Assembly: GCA_000697055.1 (NCBI GenBank)
Contig: JNDT01002335.1
Coordinates: forward strand, 124,001 to 188,000
Direction of reading: 5' to 3'
DNA length: 64,000 nucleotides
From: Saksenaea vasiformis B4078
Lineage: Eukaryota > Mucoromycota > Mucoromycetes > Mucorales > Saksenaeaceae
Position 1 is the stretch's first letter; each line of letters starts with the position of its first letter. Both the position numbers and the translations under genes were made by a program. The notes beneath the pieces are model-generated. The model worked only from the letters and a program-made list of their open reading frames with translations. It was not told the origin of the DNA and did no database searches. This document shows positions 24,597 through 35,639 of the stretch, in pieces.

Positions 24597-27500
24597 CTAG
24601 GCTTTCTGACGCACCCATCCAGAGACCGCTTCTTCATTCTGGACCAACTGCCAGGTATCCCAGTAATGTAAATCCAACTTGACAGCCAGCACGTCAGTGG
24701 ATCCGTCCCAGTTAATTACTTTAACGCGGATGTAGCCTGATTCCTTTGGGCTATCGCCGTTCACAGGGCTATCCTCCTGTAAAGCACCTTCTGTCTGCTT
24801 CTCTGTTGTCTCCTGAATGGCTTGGGCACGTTGCGCCTGGGTGTACCATGCAGGTTCGTGGGCGTGGATGGCCTCAAGAAAGGAATCAAAATCAGTTACA
24901 GGGGTTTCTTGTACTTCAATAATCGTGGAACCCGCAGGAAGGACACTAGCCGCAGGAGAGCCATATAAAACACCAGTAACATAGACACCCCCTGAGACAG
25001 TCCTGACTTTTTCCATGACGGCCCTGTACGGCTGTTGGAGTATTGCACCTTGCCAACTGACAACACGCTTTGTCTCGTATTCGCTGAATTCGCTCAAGGG
25101 GACGTTAATCGTCATTTCCTGGCCGTCTCTGAAAATAACCTAATAGCAAATTTTAGCCGTTAGCAAAAATGACTACCTAATGTCTGCAGCGTACCATTTC
25201 AATTTCCTTTTCTTCATACAGATCCGCTAAGTCTGAGAGACGTGTAACTATCTTTCCGTTCATCGTCAAAACCATATCTGCTGCTTGCAGAATCTGTCCG
25301 GAGGGGATACTCTTGTCCATTATTTGAAAGACATAGAGTACATTATAACGCGTAACACCGCTTTCCTGTATTTTCTGGATCCACTCATCACTTAAACCTA
25401 GTGATCGAGCATCAGAGATAGACATAGTCCATAGTTCAACACCCAGTCCTCGGAAGATAGGTTTTTCACCCTTGATGACCTTCTCCATAGCAGGAACTAT
25501 CAGATGGACCGGTAGGCCATAGTTAAATACAACGTCTTTTCCGTTGCTGTCTTCATATACATCGTCGACCCAGATAGCTTGGACCTTGCCCTCGTCGTCC
25601 GTGAGAAGGCCCTGACGACCCGGTGAGCTTTCCAGCGAGATGCCATCAACATTGACCGAACGCCAGCGCGGTGTAGAACATACGCACGTGCCAATCCTGT
25701 CCAGTGAACTGACCGTGGAATCGTTAAGATGGGGAGTGAAGTCATCTGACACGCTAATGAACTTGGTTTTGTCACCGTGCTTCAAACGGACATCACTCAT
25801 TTCAATTGCCTTAACCGGAATGTCGCCAATCAAAGCTGGATCATAGGTGACGAACGCACAGTTATAGAGTGGATGAAGCATCAAAAGCTTTCCGGGAATA
25901 GTGATGCTGTTTGCGAAAGTGAGATAGAGATCGGAAAACGGAGTAGCTATGGCATCACGATCGCAAACGATAACTGGAGGATTGGTGGATACGATATAGC
26001 CTTTGCCACATAGTCCGGCCACGCGCGCACCGTCTATCGAAAATGGCTGGCGAGATTCGACAGCCACAAAAGAGGGCATCAATTTTTCGACCAGGGCCAT
26101 CGATTCATCCAGTTTGGGGAACGTTGCCGTGGGTTTTGCGCTGATAGACTTGGGAGGTGGGGGTGGTGGCATATGTGTGAAATCCCACAAGCCCGTTTTG
26201 TCTATATTAAAGCGGAGGTCAATCCATAACGTTCAAACATCACCGCTTCACCTACCGTTTCTTACAGCCATGCAAAATGGATACCAATGTCTGTCCACGT
26301 TCATCGTGTCCACGTACTCGCTGTTGAGACGATAGACAAAGCGGTAACTAACAAACCAAGTCAGTTAAATCAGCTGTGACAACGATATGAATTTACCGGA
26401 TAGGCACGCGTGCTCCATCTGGCAGCATCTTTACGACGTCGATAAAGGCATCTAGATCGGGTGTGGGCGTGTTGTTGACACTAGTAATGATTGCTTTATT
26501 CCAGGCGGAAGCGCTGCCAATCATGTGGCCTGCCCTGGCAACGTAGACACCGGAGACCGGGCAGCTGTAGGATCTGGCGATCTGATAGGATAGATTATGA
26601 ACGACGCCACCGCCGATCTCGACGAAGCGGTCTGGTGTAATGCTATGAAGACACTGGACACGAATCTGGACGTCCTGGATTTTGCCTCCACGACATATCT
26701 TCAGCGTCACTTCTTGGTTGACCGAATCGTCCAAGATAGAGAACAAAGCGACGAAGTTAGGTACCATATGACCGTTACATTCGATAACAATGTCACCAGG
26801 CTGCAAAATGCCGTCCGCTGGCCCCTTTGGAAGGATCGATAGAACAACGAGTAAGCCTGACTCCTGCGGAGACTTGCGGCGTGCTTCCTCTTCGATGTGG
26901 ACAGGTAAGCCCAGACGTCGGGCCTTGTTATAGGGGCGGTACTCAAATTCCGTTTGAAACGTACCGCGAGGTACTTCCATTCCTTGTTTGACGTAAGCCA
27001 GGGCGCGCTTTATCCTATGTAATGGCAGATAGAAACCGGATGCGGCAGTTGTAGATCCACCTGCGTTCAGTGCAATAGCATGACCGTCGATATCTAGGAC
27101 AGGGCTTCCTGAGGAGCCTCCACTGGTACCAGAAGCGGCTTGATAGTAAAAGGTATTGAAATCGTTGTAGTTACCAAGACCGTACTCGGGCGCTCTATTA
27201 AACATACACGCTCAGCATACACATCTTCCTTTTTCTACGTTATCGTACCGACGATCCAGTCGTGCGAGAATACCCGAGAGAATGCTTAGCTTTTCACCGC
27301 CGTCACTCCTAAAATCAAGGATCCATCCTCAGTTCGAATGATTCTTTCCTTTTCTCCATTGTACGTACCCTGCTACACGAATATCCATGCCTACCTTAGC
27401 CCTTTCAGGACTAAGTGGGATGGCATGCAATTCCATAAATTTGACTTTTGAAGGATCAAACTGAAAACATAGGTGAGCTTGAGAACGAGAGTTCGGTAAA

Positions 27501-28107
27501 GAAAATTCTGGCTTACCTGCATAAATCCAAAATCATGAACAGGATCTCGGTAAATAGGCTTAAGATCCACTTCTTCGTAATTGTTTAGGATAGCCTGTGC
27601 AACGATAGGTCCGGGAGAGATAACGTGACGATTTGTCAAGATGATACCACGTACAGCATCGACAATAAAGCCAGTCGCTGTGTAGTCACCTTTTCAGGAT
27701 CCAAACGATTAGCCTTGTTTTTTCTTATATCGTCTATTCTTACCTGTATCTTCCGTGTCAAAACAGCGTACGTCACGCGACTTGATCGAAACAATAGATT
27801 TGATCGCAGTTTCCAATGTGGATTCCCATGATTTAAGCTCGGAAGGTTCTCTAGCATATACTACGGGCGGGTGGCTAACGAACTCCATGGGTGGTGGTTT
27901 ACTACGGGAAAGAGAATCCACGACCAAAGATTGAGACCGTATGGGTGTATGTCTCCTGGTAGGAAACCTGTGAGGTTGGATCTTAGCCGCCTGGACGTCT
28001 TCACTGCCTGCTCTTAAGTTTGATGATGCATCTACAGCTGACAGGGAATCCACAGAGTTCCGAGGTGAACTGATCGAAGTCAAGGATGGGTATCGAGGAT
28101 AAACCAT
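24597..28107 (-). CDS. NMA111: NMA111-type HtrA serine protease with PDZ domains
   Basis: A nuclear serine protease of the fungal Nma111/Ynm3 family, which contains two protease-like halves and several PDZ domains and is linked to apoptosis and lipid homeostasis in yeast. The N-terminus (MVYPRYP at 28107) is a Ser/Arg/Pro-rich unstructured leader. The first protease half has the full triad: His in TNRHVISPG, Asp in DPVHDFGF and Ser in [16 protein letters not shown] segments follow ([16 protein letters not shown], then [17 protein letters not shown]). The second protease half ([23 protein letters not shown] onwards) is degenerate, with [10 protein letters not shown] where the active serine would lie. 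The C-terminus ends [20 protein letters not shown]. About 1,000 residues, the usual length, with seven or so short introns. It lies 242 bp upstream of VWA8 on the same strand. Confidence 0.93.
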
Positions 28108-29264
28108 GATGAAGTGTGTAAAGAAAAAAGGGACGCGACGAATCAAATGCTCTTTGACGCGAAGTTCCTTTTTATGGCTTCAAATCCAACCCTCGCTACT
28201 TCACAGACCGCTGCTTAATTAAGCCAGACTGCGCCTTCGCGCAGGAACCACCGCTTGTGACACAGGAATACGCAAGTACATCCCGAGAAAATAGCGTCAG
28301 AGATTTGGCCACCCAATGTATGACTCAAAACCTCTGTGGCACCGGATCAACGTCTAGCAAGACATACTCCAGATCTGAGTTATTGGGCTTGGTCAGAACA
28401 GCCTCAAAGCCCTTGATCATCTTTTATTGTCCGCGTTGGGAGAACACGAATGAATGATAAGCATTTTTTCATTTGAATGCTGCTTATTCAGAGACTCACT
28501 ATATTCTGCAGAATGTAAGAAACTAAATCAGATGCTTAATGGTATATTGCGTCAGAGCCACTTTGTTCTCCACCTTGTTTCATCCACTGAGGTGGCACCA
28601 CTTGTTGTTCCACAAGTATTTCGGAAGTAGGACAATTTTCTGTGCCTAAGAAGGGTCGATTATACTTGAAAGTCATATTTGTTAATTGCGTGGTGTTTAC
28701 TGTCTAACAATTACGGTTATATAACTACCCCTTAAAAGTTCAAGTTTGTCTTGGTAACTTCCCAGAAGGTCAATCCCAACCGGTGTAAAGCACAACGAAC
28801 CTTTAAATATCAAGCTCAAATGGACAGTGGTGATTCCACAAATTGGGAAGCGTGGTATACATTTCATAACGCTGGTCCTTCTACGAAGATCGGTTACGCA
28901 TGTACTTGCAGGGTTCTAAATATTTTTAGTTTACAGTAAGCTTTTTCTTGTGGAACGTTATCAGGTAACATTGAAGCCTAATACGTAACGGGTGGCTCAC
29001 CTCCCAAAGTTTTATGAACCATGCCGTTCCACTTGTATGATATTACGTCAACTTGCCTTGGATTTTCTATACAGTGATTTTCGTTGATAGTGGGGAATCT
29101 ACTGATACTATGTTATCCCTCGAGAATCCAAGAAGATCAACGCTGATTGCTATTTAGTGTAATACGAATGGCTCAGTCATGTCAAGCAACATTTTCCCAG
29201 ACGATACTCAGATAATACAGCTGGTTTTTGCATGCCTTTTCGTTGGTACGCGGGTCCGATAAAA
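28108..29264. other. Intergenic upstream of NMA111, no supported gene
   Basis: About 1.1 kb. The first part holds the NMA111 promoter region. Small open frames (28257-28457, 28751-28939) show no motif. No repeat or RNA gene was recognised. Confidence 0.45.
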
Positions 29265-29485
29265 TCAAACGGCGAATGCGGCTTGCTTATTTAAGAAAAA
29301 AAAACAAAGGGCTTTTTCAATAATCCCTTGCCTTTGGTTTAGTTGGGATGAACCGTATACCTGAGCATCGCTAAGACAAAAAGCCGGGCAAAGTTCAGAG
29401 CATACATGCCTGTAATCCCTTAGATAAGCCCTGAATTGAGGTATAAATTCATGAGCTATCATGTAAACTGCTATCATGGAAATAA

Positions 29486-30229
29486 TCACTGAAATGTTGA
29501 CTTGCAGGATGACTTTTCCCATAGTGTCATGTTGTTAATGATTCGAGTTAGCTTCATACACGCATCATCATTCACGTCTTCCTTGAAGTCAATCCATTCA
29601 AACAAGAGTTCCTTGCTGAGTTCCGCAAGGATACCTTCAGAGAATATATCCACGCATGGCGGCCTCTGCCGATTCGTGCATAACAAGAAGATATTGAACA
29701 AGGCTAAAAGTTCGTGCACAGAAGATTCGATCAAGAACAATTGGCTGTTAGCCATTATGATGACGGTCTGTTGCAATTTTGTGAATAGCTCGGCCGCATT
29801 CGTGCCCTGGAACATCCATGGCTCCAATGGGGCCGTGCTTTCCATATCGTCCATAATGCTGTTAGTAGCAGAGATAATGATTTCCCAGTTGTTGTTCATT
29901 ACAGCAGTGGTTGTCTCTGTAATATCGGCCATAGTGTTTAGCATGAACATGGGTGTCATGACATCAGAAAGCGCTTTGTGTGTGTGTTATGTGTGGATAA
30001 GGAGTCATGAGCGGTTGCCGATGCTGGAGCGACAAAAGTTGTCGAAAAAGTCAAAGAACTGGATGTGAAGATATTCGATTTAGAATAGATGTTTGCGTCG
30101 AGTGGATATCCTTTTGCTCTCAATCCCAAGTGCATTTTGCGCTGGAAGGTGATGCGTCTTGGCGCGAAGAAGTGGTTCGTTTGCGTTAATCCAAGAAATA
30201 GTTCGGCCTGGATAACCTCAGTTTTGCAT
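29486..30229 (-). pseudogene. Unrecognised open frame split by a dinucleotide repeat
   Basis: The lower part (stop at 29486, first ATG at 29959) encodes 157 residues with protein-like composition: an acidic helical stretch (NSIMDDMESTAPLEPW), a hydrophobic helix (SVHELLALFNIFLL) and WIDFKEDVNDD. I know no family for it. Upstream, another minus-strand frame is open from about 30229, with an ATG at 30135, through basic then Ser/Thr-rich codons. It meets the lower frame across a short (CA)n run at about 29978-29988. The two frames differ by the equivalent of one CA unit, so the gene is broken or phase-shifted there. Its 5' edge coincides with the start of the LTR-like repeat at 30222. It could also be two unrelated chance frames. 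Confidence 0.35.
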
Positions 30230-30500
30230 TAAAATACTTCAGCGATGGTTTTTCGGTATTCTTCCGGAAGCAGTAAAAATGTCTCAAGGCAAGAATATTG
30301 TTTTTGCATTGAGGTACTTCAGTGATCGATTTCTCAATATTCTGTCGGAAAGCAGTAAAAATGTCTCCAGATAAGAGTAGGTTTCATCCAGAATTGCCAG
30401 TATATAAAGGCACGGATGAATCTTTTTTAAATTCTTTGGCTCTGTTTTTCAAAAAGGCATCCCGGTAAGGATATCAGTTTATATTCAGCTCAACTCAGTC
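30203..30500 (+). repeat. LTR-like promoter block, copy 1, with internal tandem duplication
   Basis: A roughly 300 bp block that recurs in diverged form at 37196-37502. Shared pieces, in order, are a TGGATAAC stretch, a GTAAAAATGTCT core, a TATA-like box (TATATAAAG at 30401; TATTTAAAG in the other copy), a T-rich tract and CCGGTAAGG followed by TATCA. Copy 1 contains a tandem duplication: units at about 30222-30300 and 30302-30380 share the core and the TACTTCAG motif. The block stands about 150 bp upstream of the gag ORF, the expected place for an LTR promoter. The precise ends and a tRNA primer site were not identified. Confidence 0.5.
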
Positions 30501-30644
30501 AGTCTGGTATTCCATAGTTCCTGAATAAAGTTGCTTACCGGGTCTCACGTATTCCTCTGTCCGATTGGACACCACTATCCAACCGACTCTTTTCTTAAGT
30601 GAATATTTACCACCACCGCCGCCGTCATTGACATTACCAACAAC

Positions 30645-32051
30645 ATGTCTTACAATCTCAACGTCTTCCCTGTTGGCATCACAAGAAACGCCATAGATGT
30701 GAACTTGAATGGTTCCCAAAACAATCAACCCGTCACTACTGCTGAGCAGATGATGACGAACAACTTTGTTGCCGCCGAGAATATGACAGTAGAAGAACGT
30801 TGCGTTGTAATTTGTAGAAAGTGGGAGGCTGAAATCGAGAAGCTGCTATACGAGTGGGTAGCACTCGAGCTCTCTGGAGACTCCTTTGAGCGAGCACGCG
30901 CGGCCCTTGAACAGGTGCTGCTGGCTCAACAAGAACTCAACTGGCGACGTGATTTGTGGAAACAACAGTTTCCCAATTACCCGGAGCTAACTGGACAACC
31001 AATTGTGCCGGTTCCTCCGAAGACAACCCCTGTGTCCAACGAAACACAGGTGAAGCGACTGACTGTTCCCGAGATCTACCTTACTTGCAGACACCAGGTA
31101 CGTTCAATTCGGATCCTAGAGCTAAAGTACTCTTCCAGTGTGCCACATCTTGGGCCAATGCCTTTGAGGCAGCCATCAGGATGCAAGGGCTCGAAGTGGA
31201 GCAGCACTGGGAGCGGCTTCTATTTTTCAAAGCCGTGGATAGGTCGCAGCGAAGTCAAATCGAGAAGGCACTCGTACAAAACCCACAAAGATTCCCCCAG
31301 AACCTGGGAGATGACAAAAAAGGTCATCATTGCCCTCTTTGACAGTCCTTTGCTAAAACGGAAGTTGAGGAGAAAGGTCCTCTTGTGCAAGCAAGGGGAG
31401 AACGAGTCGTTGGAACATTATGTCCATCGGTTCCAAAAGCGTGTTCATGACACTGGAGAGGCAACTAACTTGCCTCTTCTCGTAGACATTTTCCTCATCA
31501 ATATGACAGAACGTTCGCAGCATCAGGCGGAAGCCTGGCTGACCCAACATTTTGGTATCGAGCGGCCAGAAGACGTTTTACCGGCCTTCAAACTCATCAG
31601 TTCCATGGCGTCGCGCACAATTGGTAAAAAACGTACACTGGAGCATGACTCCCACCATGCCGCGCCAGACAATGTTAAAAACCCGCTTTACAATCGAGCC
31701 AGTAACAAACCCAAACCGAGGAGTCTTTGCCGACAGTACCTGAAAAATAGTAAAAAAGTTCTCTTCTCGCGGCAACATCAATGCCCGTATTACAAAAAGC
31801 TCGAGAATTGTTGGCGACCCTGGTACAATGAAAGAAGGTGCCCGTCAGATACGAAGTCATGGAGCAGGATAAAGTGCAATGTAAGATATCTTGTATGGAT
31901 CGATGAAACGAAGGAAACGCTAATCAAGATGAAATTCCAATTCCTCTCACGATACAGAAAACAAAAGTCAATGCTCTGCTTGAAAGTGGCGCAAATTTTT
32001 TTCTTCTGTGGACCTGGGCTTTTGCCAACAAATGGGCCGGATGATAAATAA
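30645..32051 (+). pseudogene. Retrotransposon gag-like ORF with compensating frameshifts
   Basis: The 468-codon open frame starts MSYNLNVFPVG. It reads as a gag structural protein in two parts: a helical N-terminal region (WEAEIEKLLYEWVALEL, ERARAALEQVLLAQQEL) and the retrotransposon gag core (SLEHYVHRFQKRVHD, AEAWLTQHFGI). Between about 31085 and 31300 the protein-like reading switches to another frame (around TSWANAFEAAIRMQG and FFKAVDRSQRSQIEKAL). It then returns, so two small compensating indels have scrambled about 70 residues while leaving the frame open. Past about 31700 the reading becomes basic and poorly gag-like, with scattered Cys but no intact zinc knuckle. Probably an inactive relic rather than a domesticated gene. 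Confidence 0.6.
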
Positions 32052-32136
32052 AAACGTCGCTAGGAGGACACAAATGGCTGACTCGCATCATACTGTTAAG
32101 CGTGTTGGAATTACGAATAACGGTCGTCATATATAA
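31900..32136 (+). pseudogene. Retropepsin-like (aspartic protease) remnant
   Basis: In a frame different from the gag ORF, codons from about 31917 read IPLTIQK then VNALLESGANF. This resembles the active-site strand and loop of retroelement aspartic proteases, where the loop is normally D-S/T-G. Here the position corresponding to the catalytic aspartate is glutamate. A run of T at about 31996-32002 appears to shift frame, after which the reading continues through a short protease-like tail to a stop at 32134-32136. Low complexity is not an issue, but the match is short. Confidence 0.4.
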
Positions 32137-33529
32137 AGCACTGCTTTGAGGTTATGCGTCTTGCAAATGATCATGGCTCCCAAGGAAAACAATGAGGGAT
32201 ATTACAACTAACTATGGCCCTGCTTGAATCCACCAGCTATCAACCTCTTGTTACCAGATTATTGATTCCAACCGTATCCTGTTGAGGAGGTATTTGAGTG
32301 CGTTGGACAAGCCAATGTCTTTACCACGCTTGTCTGACACAAGCGTTCCATCGTCTTCCAATCCATCCATCTGAGCAGAATAAACCTTCTTTCACGTCTG
32401 TGATTGTGTTGTATTTGGACATCTTTATCGTACGTCAATATCTGAATGCATGTTGAGCATATCGTTGTTCGCCGGCAATCGCACTTCCTGATCTCTTGTC
32501 CGTGTCCTCTACCCATGCTTCCTGCTTCTATCTTTCGTTTGCCTGTACCTTCTTTTCCTAAGAGGTCTTACGTCCCGTTTGCTGATTTTCCTTGAGCTGG
32601 CTAGAACGAGTACGTCAGAATGCCGCAGCATTCTCCGGTCTTACAATAAGTACTTAATTTAGAACATAGTGGAGTGTCATCATGTATTATCAAAATTGAC
32701 AGACACACTTCTGCACTATGACATGCCATGACATAAAACCGCAGCAGATTGATCAGAAGGGGAAACAACGCCAATGTGCTCATGATAATTGAGTAAAGCG
32801 AGCAAACATCCGCTGTCACCTACAGCACCCTTAAGATATCCAGATGACGTGGTCATCCTGAAGACCAAAATTTTAAGGTACTCGTAGCATACTGTTTATT
32901 GAACAAGTTTTTTACGCTAATCTATGTAAATTTTACATCCATGAGGAGCCACGTTTACGCTAAAAAAAAGAATCGAGTGTACGTTCATTAATATTAATAC
33001 ATAAGTTGGCAACAAATTCATATACTACTTGCATCAATGCGACCCCTCGATGGACGCAAAATTTATATAAACAGCGTAAAAGTTTGGTAGTGTCGACGCA
33101 AAGTAATATTTGGTTGACGGAAATGTGTGCTCAAAATCCAGTATTATTAATATCATTATTTCCCACGCTGGATTTGTTTATCCAGATTTTATGCTACAGA
33201 TTTGGATGTAACACTATGGAAAAAGAGCAGTGTAGTACTTATGATTATTCGCAGCTTTTCGTCAATTTGGGGTAAATAGTTGAGAGTGCTGCGACATAAT
33301 AGCGATCACTTAGCCACATTGGCAAAGTGATCATTGATTACTTACCTGAACGTGACAAGTCACTCTGAGCAGTCGGGATCACTTCCCTCGATGGTGTCAG
33401 GCGCATGCCGCAGCAATAGGTTTCTATTACTCATTACATCAAGTGCCGTTATTACAGAGAGAATTTCCGAGAACTTTATTCAGATATACAGGTGGTCATG
33501 GTAAATGAAGATATCGCCAGAATGAATAA
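32137..33529. other. Intergenic after retroelement relic, no supported gene
   Basis: About 1.4 kb of A/T-rich DNA between the protease remnant and the P450 stop. Short frames on both strands (for example 32259-32516 minus, 33006-33275 plus) show no reverse transcriptase, integrase or other motif. It may contain eroded retroelement sequence beyond recognition. Confidence 0.4.
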
Positions 33530-35639
33530 TTAGTATCGTCGAGTAAAGTTGATCTTAAGGGAATTCGGAGCCACTGGCTGGAAGGTATCAAGTTTGACAC
33601 CGTTTTTGTGAATTGAATCTTCTGGGAGATCCCATTCGTATTTACGTACTACGTATTTGGTAAGGCTTAGTACATATCTTTGTCTCGTTTATGTCCGACA
33701 ACTTACAAAGCATAGCCATAGCCACTCTCTGCTCGTTTAAGCTGAAATTCATTGCAATACAGATGCGTCCACCTTGACTAAAAGGAATCCATGTCAAACC
33801 GGTCGTTTTATGTTGTTCATATTCTCCGCCTGGAGCAAATCGTTCGGGGTCGAATTTATCCGGGTTTGTCCACACATCAGGGTTGTGATGCAGATTATAG
33901 ATGTCCACACTAAGGAGTGTACCCTTTGGAATAAAGACACCGTCAAGCACAGTATCTTCGGTTGCACGACGAGGACCCAGCATGGCAGCAGGACCCCAGG
34001 TACGGAGGTTCTAGATTATTCATATATAAGCGAATTCAGAAAGTCTAAACTCGACATACCTCTCTAACCACCATGTCGATATATTTCATTTCTTTGCAAT
34101 CGCTAATTGTAGGGAAGACATCAACTGGATCGTCACCTAGAACAGCAAGAGCCTCTTCGCGGGCTTTCTTTTGGACATCCTATAACACACGTTAGAACCA
34201 GAACAACAGAGCGCTTGAGTTGTACCTTGTTTAACGCAAGATTATAAATACAGAAGCTAAGTGCATTGGCAGTTGTATCATGGCCTTCATTATAGTTAGC
34301 ATATGGTAATGGCTAAAATGCAAGTTATATATTTACCTGCTAAGAAGAAGACAGCCAAGTTCGACTAGAAAAGAAAAAGGAGGGGGGTTAACAATGAAAA
34401 CAAAATAACAATGAATAGGCCAATGCTTACCCTTAGTTGGTCGTTTGTTGTTTTACCCTCTCCTCTCATCTCGGCTTCCAAAAGAAGTGTCAGGAGATCC
34501 TTCTCATGTTCTTCCTTTTCTTGAAGGTCCTTGTTATGCTTCAACTTCTCCCGTTTCTCTTCGGCCATTTTTAGTAAGAGCCCGTTCAGTTTGTCTGTAG
34601 CTGCTAAAATTCTTCGTCGTCCGGGAAGAATGTATTTCAGGTATTTGTCCAAACTTGGGAGTGTGAAAGGTAGCGGGCTTCGAAGTCCTTGTTGCACAAT
34701 TTCATAAGTTTTTACCCACTGCGAGTTCGGATCGTCAAGGGCTTGGAAATCAAAACCTTAAAAAATATAGTTTAGGATTAAGTTTTTTACCGGATCTACT
34801 ATTTTACCAAAAGCCGACAAGCCAATAACATCCAATGTCATTCTGTGCATCAAGTCTGTAATAGCAATGGGACCATCGGTATTGTCGACGTTTCGCAAAA
34901 CCTTGGTCATAACAACACCGAATAGCTGGACCGGCATCGACCGGTGGAATACGGGACTCATCAGCTATCAATTTGAAAATAGATGAGGGCTTATTTGGTC
35001 GTAGTAATAAACGGGTTACGTACCTTACGTTGCTCCTTCCACCGGTCGCCATTGACAATGGCGATATTGTCTCGACCAAAAAATCGGACAACAGGGCTGG
35101 AATCACCCAGCGTATCGAAAAGTGACAAATGTTTCGGGAATTTATCTTTTTGCATTCAATTTTGTTCAATTGGGAATGCCGATGCAAGTAGTTCATTGTA
35201 CCTGTTTTCATCAAGATAACTTTGGCAGCTTCAGGATTTGCTACTTGGACAGTCCATTGTAGTGGCAGCTTTGTCTATTATTCAAAAATGGAAAAGATAA
35301 GCTTTGAAATTAAAAATATATTTATTTTGGACTTACCACCACCATTCCGTTGGCTTTTCCGAGAAGAGGTCGCACAAGTCGTTTTGATCGGGAAAGTGGT
35401 GCTTCCTTACTTAGAAAGGATGCTGCCATTCTAAAGTAGTTGATGGATGGTAGATGGCGTAGATGGGAAGGTACGTGGATCTGTTTGTACACGAAACGGC
35501 ACACCATAAACGCCAACACTGCCCCCAGGTAAGAGTATCTTCGCTTTACACCATTTGAGGAAGCCATTTGTGCTATATACTCATAAAGAGACGTGGCAGC
35601 ACTAATGGATTTTCCAGGAATCATCGAGAGACTTGTCAT
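33530..35639 (-). CDS. Microsomal cytochrome P450 monooxygenase
   Basis: A class II P450 that would sit on the ER by an N-terminal anchor and oxidise a lipophilic substrate using a reductase partner. The N-terminus has a hydrophobic anchor (YLGAVLAFMVCRFVY) followed by a proline-poor linker. The I-helix oxygen-binding motif AGHDTTA is present at about 34290. The K-helix ENLR (ExxR) follows at about 34005-34055, then the PERF motif (FDPERFAPGG), and the haem loop FSQGGRICIA with its ligand cysteine. The residue two after the cysteine is Ala where Gly is most common, a substitution the family tolerates. About 540 residues over several introns. Start was chosen at MTSLSMIPG (35639); an in-frame ATG at 35735 would add 32 residues. 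Substrate and CYP family are not assignable by eye. Confidence 0.9.

Larger units (their letters stand above)
30203..32136 (+). mobile_element. Decayed Ty3/Gypsy-type LTR retroelement fragment (LTR-like block, gag, protease remnant)
   Basis: The order LTR-like block, gag-like ORF and retropepsin-like remnant on the plus strand fits the 5' end of a Ty3/Gypsy element. No reverse transcriptase, RNase H or integrase motif was seen downstream, where the next recognisable gene is a P450 on the other strand. The element is therefore truncated or eroded. The related block near 37.2 kb may be a solo or diverged LTR of the same family, but it is not a close direct-repeat partner. Confidence 0.55.

Noticed and set aside
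24356..24682. Plus-strand 108-codon frame overlapping the NMA111 3' end
   Set aside because: Antisense to a clear protein-coding exon, with no motif or splice support.
29502..30068. Plus-strand 188-codon frame
   Set aside because: It is the complementary reading of the minus-strand candidate at 29486-29959. Neither is proven, but the minus frame has the better composition and extends upstream in a second open frame.
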